Assembly: GCF_024713975.1 (NCBI RefSeq)
Contig: NC_091097.1
Span: 6,352,861 to 6,416,860 of the forward strand
DNA length: 64,000 nt
Origin: Paralichthys olivaceus
Taxonomy: Eukaryota > Chordata > Actinopteri > Pleuronectiformes > Paralichthyidae
Reading direction: 5' to 3'
Positions 11,199 to 33,112 of this stretch are shown one piece after another. The position numbers and the translations under genes were made by a program. Within the stretch, counting starts at the first letter, position 1, and each line of letters starts with the position of its first letter. Below the pieces are notes generated by a model. That model was not told where the DNA came from. It saw only the letters and a program-made list of their open reading frames with translations, and ran no database searches.

Positions 11199-13767
11199 TT
11201 TATTTGTTTTGTAGGCCATGACAAATACATATGCATATGTATATTTATACATATATGTCAATAAACATACTATTCTTTTCTTGCTTTAAAATAAATTTGA
11301 TACATTAGACTTTGCACTGCAAGTCCTGTCATGATACATAATCATACATTTACATAGATATATATAGAGAACTAGTTTGTATTCATTTGATTATCCCAGG
11401 GTCCTTTGTCTTCTTCAGCACTGAACATACTGGAGCTGTCATTATCCTGTACTATACTTGTCTGAACCCTGGGATAAACAAAGTCGTCATCTGGTTTGAA
11501 CAGCGAACTCTGACATCCGGCACTGGCTCTGATCCTGCTCGTCTTTGTCTCTCACACACCCCTCGATTACATTTTAATAACACAGAGATCACGGGAAAAC
11601 ATTTTCCCAGAAGCCTCTTTGTTAATTAAGCCTTTTTAAAGGTTTTATTCATGAGACCTTGTAGATGTTAGAAGGTACAACAGCTAAATGATGCATAGTT
11701 TCCATAACCTGTTTGGTAATCATGTCATTTTAATGAATATCTGTGGATGTGTGGAAAGTATTTTTTTTTTTTAGCTGGAACAAGAAGTGTGCAGCCAGAG
11801 TTCGTTTTCCCCCCATTTTTCATTTCTAAACCCCATTTCTGTAATGTCTGCAAAACCAGCTGCTTCCTACAATTTAACAAACTATGTCTTGAAAGTATCA
11901 TTGGCTCTGACACAGTCTAATTATAAAAAATATATTCATACATACATATTTGCTTATAAAATCTAATTGGAATGGACATGGGGATATAAATAAAAGTGAA
12001 ACAATTTTCACATTTTAAGTCAAATTTGTGAACAAAAAAAACCCCCAAAACATTCATTTGACATAAAAGTGCATCTGATTTTAAATTGATCATCAAGCTA
12101 AGGCTTGTCTGTCAGGGAAGTTTGGGCCAGACACACATGCACAGTATGATCTTCAGTCCCACATTAAGGCCTTTACTTTGGATTTTCTCTGAACATGAAA
12201 GCACCGCCTGACTGATACCAAGTTCAGACCATGACCCTGTTTCTGTCCCTTTTTGGCACATTGTAGGCTCAGACCAACTGTGATGCTGAAGAGCTGCGAG
12301 AGGAAGAAGGCATCTGGAAGGAGAAGTCACACTGAGGCAAGAGGTAGAACCAGAGAAGAGTCACTTTAAAAAGAAAAATCCATCCTCAGCTCCTCCATCC
12401 AACTTCTTAGTCTGTACTGAAGAGCACTGATTCTGAAGTGCACCTGCGTGGTGGAGGTAATTACCATTTCCATGATATATTTTGGAGGGATGGGGAATGA
12501 CCCAGGGGAGAACACATACAAATTTGAAGTGGATTCAGAATGTAACGTCCTCAAGTCCTCCTGCAGCACCCACAGGTTCGGTTCTAACCCGGCCCTTTGC
12601 TGTGTGTCGTCCCTGCTCTCCCTCCCAATTTCACATCTCGATTCTGTCGCATCAATAAAGGCCACAGTGCTCTCGAAGGTCCACTGCTCTGCAGATATTC
12701 TCACAACCATCAAACATTCTTCTACACACATGGATAAAAAATTGTTGTACAAAGAAAACAGGTGTCATTTTTGGCAATGGGGAAAGGTCATCGTGTGTTT
12801 GACAGATTTATTTTCATCCAGATGGTTAAAATAATGTTTGAGGATTTTTAAAATACCGTCAGAGCATTATTTAAGTGTTGTTAATCAACCTGAGTTTTTC
12901 AAAGATGACTGCATGATTACTTTTAGAGAAACAAATAGTCACAGACATCAAAAATGTGTGATTCTAATGATAATAGTTTAGACAAGAGGCAGACTGGAGC
13001 GAGTAGCTGCAGTGCATCATGGTCTTAATTGTGTAATTATCTTTCGTCATGAATGAAACCAAAACATGACACAGCTTATTCACTACAGAGGTTTTCGATA
13101 GCTGAACAACAAACTCCAGTTAAACACAAAACTCCATGTGATATTACTTCATCTGCTTTTTTTAAACCACCAATTTGGAACCAGAAATGGAAACGGAGTT
13201 CTAATTCTGAGGGTGGAATTTTCTTTGTTCCAGAGCGGGAACAGAAACAGGAAGTAGCTACAATTTCCCAAAGATAGGGGAAAAAAAGAGAACAAACCTG
13301 TCCAATTAACACTGTAGTGCACTGGGGGGCGATCAACATCTATTGGGGACACTTGAGCTCGAGGCCTGCTGTAGCTTTAAAACAGTTAAACACTTGAGGC
13401 TTCCTGGTATTTCTCATAACTGCCCAACAAGTGAATGTAAACACAGGGGAGGACACTTGTGACTCAGTGATGCTGCATTTTGAGTGTGTGCATCTGAGTG
13501 ATACTTTATCTGTGTTTTGTTTCCCCCTGGTGGTGATCTTTTACATTGGTTTTAAAGGCAGCGTATCGGCTGCAGCTGACAAACTTTGGATCTGTGGGAG
13601 CAAACACTGATTCGTCTTTGAAGCCCCTGCATTGTGGCAGAGTCTCAGTGGGTTTCACACTGTTCCAGGTCTGGACTCATGTCATGGTTTGATTTCGAGG
13701 AAGCTGCAGATTCTGCTGAGGCTTCTGTGCCACTCCAAGGTAAGAAAGTTCTGAAACCAGGCAGGTT
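11199..13767 (-). other. Probable 3' UTR of map3k3
   Basis: Sequence downstream of the map3k3 stop (13768-13770). Minus-strand AATAAA signals occur at 12807-12812 and 11199-11204; either could end the transcript, giving a UTR of about 1.0 or 2.6 kb. No coding exon is seen here. The extent is inferred. Confidence 0.4.
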
Positions 13768-25935
<12,168 letters not shown>

Positions 25936-25939
<4 letters not shown>

Positions 25940-26007
25940 TGTGGCAAAGTTTGTGTATGATGGTCCCCGAACAGGCCCTCAGAAACTTGTCTCTGCTGTC
26001 CCACAGC
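25936..26007 (-). other. map3k3 start-codon exon with upstream UTR
   Basis: Exon bounded by acceptor TTTCTACAG at 26008-26009 and donor GTAAGTT at 25934-25935. It holds 68 nt of 5' UTR and then ATGA at 25936-25939. The reading continues as AT GAG AGG in exon 25280-25401, giving M-N-E-R-Q-A-L. No other in-frame ATG lies near the start of the PB1 exon until the M of SIM. Confidence 0.8.
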
Positions 26008-27369
26008 CTGTAGAAATAAAAAAAACAGAAAGTGGTTATTAATAAACTTATAAGAACTGATCGTTCTTGTTAATATTTTATTGCTCAGAGACAAGAATGT
26101 GAGTATTGTGGCTCTCTGAGTCACATGGGAGATGACATAAGACCAAGATTGTCAGCCAGTCTCACGAAACTTGTCAGAATGCAAGTATCAATTAAACATC
26201 AACTTTGTGTAAACATCAATAAAATACTGAGGTTGGAAAAATATGAAAAATGTAATCATAGTATCCAGTAGAGCCCAATAATCAGACAATATGATTGTTT
26301 CACAGCATTTATGTTTGTGGATATGGTAACTTTTATTTTATGGCATAAACGAAGCAGAGATGTGCATTCTGTCAACATTCATTGTCTTAATTCAAGTTAT
26401 ATATACATATATATATACGGGTTCTATTTGTGTTTTCATTTTTGTCGTAAAGTGCTGTCCTGTGCCCTTACTTTAAAAGGTATCTCTGTAATTCATTTAC
26501 ATGTTAGAATGTTTTGTGATGCAAAACAGAGAGCCTAATTTCCATTTACAGCATTGGACTTTTTCACATTTGATCCAGGGCCAGAGTGAATGAGAATGTG
26601 CAGCACATGAGAGAATGTGCGCTGTGTGTTTTGCCCATGAGAAAGAATGACAATTGGAAACGGCTGAAACTCAAACTACACTGGCAGACTTCGGTCTGGC
26701 ACAGCTCACATGGGAAGAATGAATTCTAACGCTGACTTTTCTGCTGTTTTAAATATCTACCAGCTTTAAAGTACTCTGACTGCACGAGCTGCAGAAACCA
26801 GACTCAAGTGTGTTATAACTCCATTGTTGATGCGAGCAGGGCAACATCACCTGCTCTGTTCAAGGCGTCAATGGCATTATAAACTGAGGCATTTCCTTCA
26901 ATGGAGTGGGTTTCCCCCAAATTTAGACCAATAAATCATGAAAATCATAAATCAAGATGAAAACAGGACTTGTCTTCTTGTGACTTTGATGTCCTTAAAC
27001 ATGAACTGAGTTTTTACAAATAAACCAGATGATGATGGCTGAATATTGTTTTGTAAAGGACATTTGACTGACTTTCCTTTAAATGAAAAGGCTTAAAACA
27101 GTTGAATGCCTTCTCTACCAGAGATGCACTTATGCTTTTTCTTCCCTTCTCCAGTACCTCAACTCATGCTCATACTGATCCTGAATCTGTTGCCCCTTCT
27201 CTCAGGGATTGCTGTGGCCTTAAAAGCTGACTTGGCAGCTTGTTGTGCCAAAATTAATGCAACTGACGACGATAAAGAAACTGCATGCAATGATCTGTCG
27301 CATTTGGCCGACACTTGATCTGCTTAGTAAGATCAGTATCGGGACAGATATTATTGAGGTTCTTTATAT

Positions 27370-27656
27370 ACTCATGGAGGTGGCTGTGGCTCGGAAAATA
27401 GACAGAAGATCAGTGGTTTGATCCCCGGCAACTCCAGTCTGCATTCTGAAGTGCCCTCGGGGACGATCCTGAACCCCAAAACCCCCCTGACAGCTGTGTG
27501 GACCGTGTGTGAATGGTGTGTGATAGACAAAGCGCTGAGTATAAAAGCACTGAATCATTTTGTGTGTGAATGTGAATTGTGCAGTAAAAAACATTGCATT
27601 CTCAATAACACTGGAAAAGCTCTGTATAAATATCCATTCAATTTACAGTGGTTGAT
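27370..27656 (+). repeat. tRNA-derived SINE-like element
   Basis: Head GGAGGTGGCTGTGGCTCGG followed by a B-box-like TGGTTTGATCCCCGGCAAC, then TGAACCCCAAAACCCCCCTG, GTGTGTGAATGGTGTGTGA, AAGCGCTGAGTATAAAAGC, and a tail with CTGTATAAATATCCATTC. Order and words match a very common fish SINE-like family. Confidence 0.7.
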
Positions 27657-27736
27657 CCCGTAGCAAAACATTGTTGGGGCAAAGCATGTGCTTTAATCAT
27701 GCTATTTTTATATTGATAAGTCAAAAAACATCATTT

Positions 27737-28380
27737 TCACACAAGATTCCTCTCCAGCAGAACTTCCTGGTCAATAATTTCTAAAAGGTCAACAAGAAAA
27801 TTAGGAAAACACACATGCAGCAAGTGCTTCACCTCCTCCTTCCTAGAAAATATATTATAGCAAGTCAATCCAGCTACGGTAGCTCTGTGGTGAGGTGCTT
27901 GGTAAACATGGAAAACAAGTGACAAGTTTACTTTCCAATGTGAACATGACGAAGAGAACGGCACAGAGAAAGACCAGACATTGTCTGAGGATGGAGGCTG
28001 CAGAAGCCTGAGATCTGAGGACCGGTGAGACGATACAAGAAGAGAGCAGCTGGGGAAGCTGGAAACGACTTCTGAGCATGAAAGGGGCAGCATCAGCACC
28101 TGAGGCAACACACTGACTCTTTGGATTTCAAGGTAATAATCACCCACAGGAATGTTGGGCACGTCCGACTGTGGTCAGGAGACCGTTGCCATGTTGCTTT
28201 CAAGCTTCCGCCACTCTCATGTTCCCCTGCCAACGGAGTGGGCGCCAAACACTTTTGTCCTTCAACCCTGAGGACTTCACGGTTATGGCATTTTCATCCC
28301 CTGCTAAATAGTATGGAGTTTATGAGGTGTGCAGTTCCAACCACTAGTTGCATGGATGTATGCCCTTCAGGTAACGTAGA
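27737..28380 (-). other. Unassigned block, possibly a decayed transposable element
   Basis: The minus strand has overlapping open stretches in two frames: one reads VPNIPVGDYYLEIQRV, another has a hydrophobic run CLVFLCAVLFVMFTLESKLV. I do not recognise a family. Switching frames and the lack of splice signals suggest an old, broken element. Confidence 0.2.
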
Positions 28381-29693
28381 ACCATAATCTCCACCGACAA
28401 AATGTTCTCTTGTACACTGAGTGCTGGACCCGCTATCAGATCAACAACCTCACTCGCTCAAATCATGTGCCTCAAGGGGTCGTCAAAAAACAACAATTAA
28501 CCTTTCTGTCCGTTCCCCTAAAGAACCCTCTCATCTCTCCTGATTTTAATTACCTCCCAGGCGGAATGTGGGGAATTTGAAGGAGAAGCAGGCTGCACTG
28601 TACCAGTCCAGTCAGCTGTGCCCACTTTATTTTCCTTGTATCATATTTCCAGGACTTGCAGGATTTACATGGATTTTCCTCCCCCCTCTCCTCTCTGTCT
28701 GCTTTGAGAGGTGTTTAGTCTGAGGCTGTTTTTCCCAGCCACAGTTCTCGCTCTGTCTCTGGCCAGTGATGCATCTGAACTCAGAGCTTCACAGAACCCC
28801 CCCCCCCCCCTTCCGATGTCTCTCCTGTTTCAGGTGCACATGTGCTTTGGATTCAGGGAAACTCACCACGTTTGAATATTTTTGCCATCTGAAAAAGCCG
28901 CTCATATTTATGTAAAACCTCAGTGTGAGTTTTGGAAACGCTGGTTATTCTGCCGGTTCGGATAAAAATATATATAAGGTCAGAAGAGGTGAAACATATG
29001 AAGGAGGATGATAATGTTCTGAACACAAAGCTCAAATCAATGCAGTGACCTCCAATAAACCTCCATGGTGATTCTAATGTTTCAGAGAGGTGCTGCTTCA
29101 TGTTCATTTTGTTTTTCTATCAATCTATTATTGTGACCAGCCCATTTATTTCAATGATGTTAAGCTTAATAACAGTAACGTCTCCGTATAATACATTACA
29201 GTACAACAACACCACACCACGACTAACCACATTGTAAAAATACAGTTTTCCACTAGTAACAATAAGTAATTAATAACAATTGTGTGTTATGATGGTTGTT
29301 AACAATAATATATATACATATATATATATGTATATTTGTGTGCCAATAGGACCTTTTTTCTTTTATCATGGTATTTAAAGTGGTATCATGTGTTTTTTTT
29401 TTATCCTTGTGTATTACTGAAGTCCAAAACTGTGGTATCATGACCCCACAGACAACTCATAATGATCATATCATTGAATAAACATCACCTTTAAACAACT
29501 GATGCAGGTATGCTTCCTTGCAGGATGCATTCTGCACACTTTGCTTTGTGTCCCTGTGTTGCGGTTTAAGATTTGGACCCCAGGATTTCATTAAAAGAAA
29601 TCGTGGTCCCATTGTTTTTCCTACATGTCCTGAATGCTGCATGACATCATATACCTGTCAGCCCTGTCACGTGCACAGCAGCTGACAGTCCTC

Positions 29694-29900
29694 ACCTGTT
29701 GCCCTGACGACCCGGCTCAGGGCGAGACGGGACTTGTCCCGAGTGGAGCGGAGCCGCAGTGGGTGCACGGGTAGTTCACGTCCATTCGGTGTCCTCGGGT
29801 CTTCTCACACCGGTGCGTGTGAGGACGCCATGGCAGGGGCTGACAACCCCCCCACCCCCCCCTCCCCTCCCCTCCAGGTAACAGGGGGGCTCGTCCTCTT
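29694..29900 (-). other. Candidate non-coding first exon of map3k3
   Basis: On the minus strand a GC-rich segment ends in a perfect donor, CAACAG|GTGAGG (GT at 29694-29695). It lies upstream of the start-codon exon at 25936-26007, which begins with an acceptor and so needs an upstream exon. The 5' limit is a guess. Confidence 0.45.
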
Positions 29901-30290
29901 CAAGTTGGAGCAGAGAGAAAAAAAAAACACGCTTCCCCGGGTTGTAAACACGAACTGGGTCACATGAGAGGTTTCACACAGAGGAAGAGAAACGCTACAT
30001 CAGACTGATCCGGCTGCCGAGGTCCACCCCTCTGCTCCTCTGCAGCCTGTCCGACACATGTCCAGGCTTCATTCACACACAACTGTGTCCCACAGGTCCG
30101 AACACACGAACAGAACTAACGAAAAAGGTGCAACAACAACCGTGTGGCCTGTATGAAATCCATCTGTGAGGGAAAAGATACGACACTTTCCGTGATTTTG
30201 ATTTTAATGGCCTCTCTTCCTGATAACCGTGCAGCTTTTTCCTCTCTGGGTTGACAGGTTTGAATCCAAATGATCACGAAGACTATCTGG

Positions 30291-30475
30291 GATATTATTA
30301 TACCCTGTGAATATCTGAACTTTTATAATTAAACAGGATATAACCGCTTAAATAAGAAAAAAAAAACCACAGGCCTGTGTCCCAGGTGTGATAATATTAT
30401 ATCCTGTAAAGATCTCCACTTGTATGATTAAACAGGATATTACAGCTTAAATAAGAAAACATACAGGCCTGTGTT
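30291..30475. repeat. Imperfect tandem duplication, about 99-bp period
   Basis: Unit 1 (30291-30384) and unit 2 (30390-30475) share GATA(T/A)TATTATA, CCTGT, ATTAAACAGGATAT, GCTTAAATAAGAAAA and CAGGCCTGTGT in the same order. It sits between two CpG-dense blocks. Confidence 0.8.
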
Positions 30476-31050
30476 GGAGACACGATGGAGCCAGAACGGA
30501 CTAAAACAACAGTAAAGAAGAAGAACTGAGGCCTCAGTGTATCTGGTACAAATACCAGAGATGTTTTCAGTCAAGTTGGACGAACTCCATCGATGTTCGG
30601 AGCAAATCTGTCTTTAAAAACGGTCTCTGGAGTGTGAACAGACTTTTTCCTGCTTCAACGACACCGTCCCAGAGTCGCGGGGGGGGGCGGGGGGGGGGGC
30701 TCCCGGTAATGTAACGGTGGTCTCCCGGTGGTCTAACGGTGGTCTGCCAACTTTCACCGACCAAAACAAAGCGAAGGAACGCTCCTGAGCTGCGCGCGTC
30801 AAACTTCCTGACAGACGAACGCTGTCACCGGAACCCGCTTCTCACGTTTCCAGCGCGGCGTGAAAACATCGCCCGCAGGTTGAGTCCATGTTCTCCAGGT
30901 GTTAGTCTGCTCCCTGCGCGTGCTTTATTAAGTCTCGTTTTTTCTAAACTAACCACATTAGAGCCGTGCAGCCGCGGGGACGCGCTGTTACTCGGTCGAA
31001 GTCTTTTCCACGGGAGCGCGCTGCATATTATTAGAGGGGCGGAGCGGCTG

Positions 31051-31069
31051 TGACGTGACGTGAGTCACG
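31051..31069 (+). promoter_or_regulatory. CRE/AP-1-like element cluster
   Basis: TGACGTGACGTGAGTCACG: two TGACGTGA words, the second overlapping TGAGTCA, the AP-1 consensus. Location in a CpG-rich promoter region supports function; binding is inferred. Confidence 0.45.
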
Positions 31070-31319
31070 ATGCCTTCAGGAGCTGTCGGTAATCACATGC
31101 TCGGTGAACCGCTGCGTCCGTATTAAACGCTGCTTTGTGAAGGTAGTTAGTCACTAAGTGGTGGAGAGACTAAAACGGAGTGCAGCTAGAATAACCTCAT
31201 TATTATTATTACTGCATTTTGATCTGAAGATGTAGTTAATATTCATATTGTGACTCATACTTTCAAATTAACTTGTGGATGTGATGACACAAACTACTTG
31301 TAAGGAAGACACACATAAC

Positions 31320-32480
31320 TGAACCCAAGAGCATGACAACAGACAGTCCTAGTGTGGGCAACGTGGTTTATTCACCGACAGAGCAGAGAAAAGACCAAAA
31401 CCAGGATATCAGTCCGTATAGCAAACAAAGCCGAAGGGGCAGGCAAGAAGGGAATCCAAAATCCAAACGGGGTAGTAATCAGGTCAGGAACAGAATCTAA
31501 CGCAGGATAGCTAGGTAGGAACACACTAGACAATCTGGCAGAGAGTGATTGAGATATAAGCTCTCCTTGACAGGTTTGAGCCAGGAAACATGGAATGTGG
31601 GATGGACCCTCAAAGACTGGGGAAGGCGAAGGCAGACCACTGCAGGGTTGATGATCCTGGAGATGGGGAATGGTCCCACAAACCTGGGGGCCAGCTTCTT
31701 GTTTTCCACCTAGAGAGGAAGGTCCCGAGTGGAGAGCCAATCACTCTGTCCCGGAGCGTAGGGTGCAGGGCGATGGTGCCGATTGGCGTTGTGCTGGTAA
31801 CGGTCAGAGGAATGTAGGAGTGTGGAGCGTGCCTACATCCAGGTGTGTCGACACCGACTGATAAGGGCCTGGACCGATGGGACCCTGGCTCACCGCTCCT
31901 GCTCAGGGAAGAGAGGTGGTTGGTAACCCCTGGAGCACTGGAACGGAGAGAAGCCTGTAGCTGAGCTGGGGAGTGTGTTATGGGCCTATTCGACCCAGAT
32001 GAGTTGTTTGGACCAGGAGGAAGGGTTGCGGGACGAGAAACAGCGCAGTGCAGTCTCCATCTCCTGGTTCATCCATTCCGATTGACCATTGGACTGGGGG
32101 TGAAACCCAGAGGACAGACTGGTGGATGCTCCCAGGAGCCTGCAGCACTCAGACCAGAAGCGAGAGGTAAATTGGGGCCCCCTATCAGAGACAATGTCCC
32201 TGGGGAGGCCATGCAAACAAAACACATCATTAAGCATAATCTCAGCAGTTTCTTTGGCAGAAGGTAGTTTGGTAAGGGGACGAATTGAGCAGTCTTAGAA
32301 AAGCGGTCTACAATAGTGAGGATGACTGTGTTACCATCAAAAGGGGGGAAGTCCGGTGACGATATCCAGAGAGATGTGTGACCAGGGACAACGAGGAACA
32401 GGTAAAGGTTGAAGGAGACCAGAGGGGGCAAAACTAGCAAAACTAGACTGTGTCCAGTGATTTCCCCCTGTACCAGCTCT
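31320..32480 (-). mobile_element. Broken Ty3/gypsy LTR retrotransposon (integrase end of pol)
   Basis: Minus-strand frames match the end of a gypsy pol: [20 protein letters not shown] near 32320 and the integrase core [18 protein letters not shown] near 32190, with [16 protein letters not shown] near 32070. The C-terminal part has WLSTRDLPL, then [15 protein letters not shown] and [13 protein letters not shown] near 31550-31680. It is inactive: frame changes separate the first block from the core, a TAG at 31710-31712 interrupts [14 protein letters not shown], and gag, protease, RT and RNase H are missing. A GAATAAACC signal near 31365 suggests the element's 3' end. Confidence 0.88.
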
Positions 32481-32574
32481 GTGCAGGTTGTTAACAAAAG
32501 AGTAAAATTATCCCATTTTGTTTGCCTACAACTTTTTTCATTTTGCCAAGTTATCAGAAGAGGCATCATGTATC

Positions 32575-32765
32575 ACTGAAGTTCAAAATTCATTTTTACT
32601 TTTGTACTTAAGTACATTTCAGAGCCTGTACTTTCTTACTTTTACTTGAGTAAAGGAGTTGAATCAGTACTTCTACTTTTACCAGTCTTTTTTTACACAA
32701 GTATCTATACTTTTACTTAAGTAAAGAATGTGAGTACTTTTTCTGTACATTTCAATGTAGTTTAT
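32575..32765. repeat. hAT-like teleost repeat (ACTTTTACTTGAGTAAA type)
   Basis: Contains GTACTTAAGTACATTTCAGA, CTTACTTTTACTTGAGTAAA and ACTTTTACTTAAGTAAAG. This self-complementary AGTAAAAGTA-type sequence is a very common non-autonomous element in fish genomes. Confidence 0.7.
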
Positions 32766-33112
32766 TTAGTTGTACTTCTTTTCGTAGCTATTGATGTTAT
32801 TGTCGTTTTGTGAATTATATTGTAACTTTAAGAAACAAAAACTACAAATGAAGTTATTAATATCTTTATCATAAGCATTATTATAAATACATTTCATTAT
32901 TGTATCAGATGAATTACATTTTCTTCTTAACCTCAATATATCATATAAATTCAAGTCCTGCATTGAAAATGTTAAAGCTCCTCAAATATTGTTGTTTTAA
33001 ATTTTTGTATGTGAAGGTGCATAGGATAATAAACCAGCTGGGGATTAAAGGATTGAGCCATCTCAACATAAAGAAACACACTGAAGTCAGGGCATCAAAT
33101 CAACACCAGCCT
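32766..33112. other. Intergenic, AT-rich, no feature seen
   Basis: Low-complexity AT-rich sequence between the hAT-like repeat and the probable end of the limd2 3' UTR. Confidence 0.5.

Larger units (their letters stand above)
26010..29693 (-). other. Probable map3k3 5' UTR intron
   Basis: 3.7 kb without a supported coding exon. It holds a tRNA-derived SINE-like repeat at 27370-27656, an unassigned block at 27737-28380, a poly-C run at about 28798-28810 and TA-rich stretches near 29310 and 26400. The status as an intron rests on the candidate donor at 29694-29695. Confidence 0.45.
29700..31075. promoter_or_regulatory. CpG-rich promoter region, probably of map3k3
   Basis: CpG-dense at 29700-29830 and 30640-31075, unlike the AT-rich flanks. 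It contains a G-run at 30678-30699 (two G tracts split by C), GGGGCGG-type Sp1 words at about 31036, and TGACGTGACGTGAGTCACG at 31051-31069 (overlapping CRE-half and AP-1-type words). No coding exon is seen. Confidence 0.5.

Noticed and set aside
13515..13545. CTCF site (CCACCAGGGGG on the minus strand)
   Set aside because: Lacks the GCGC/GTGCT part of the core, so it is a weak partial match.
29734..29967. Plus-strand frame in the map3k3 CpG island
   Set aside because: GC-rich region with few stops; a minus-strand donor at 29694-29695 better explains it as a non-coding exon.
30283..30480. CRISPR-like array
   Set aside because: Only two imperfect ~99-bp units with no spacer pattern, in a vertebrate genome.
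31320..32480. Endogenous retrovirus
   Set aside because: The integrase and C-terminal motifs are of Ty3/gypsy type; no envelope or retroviral gag sequence is present.
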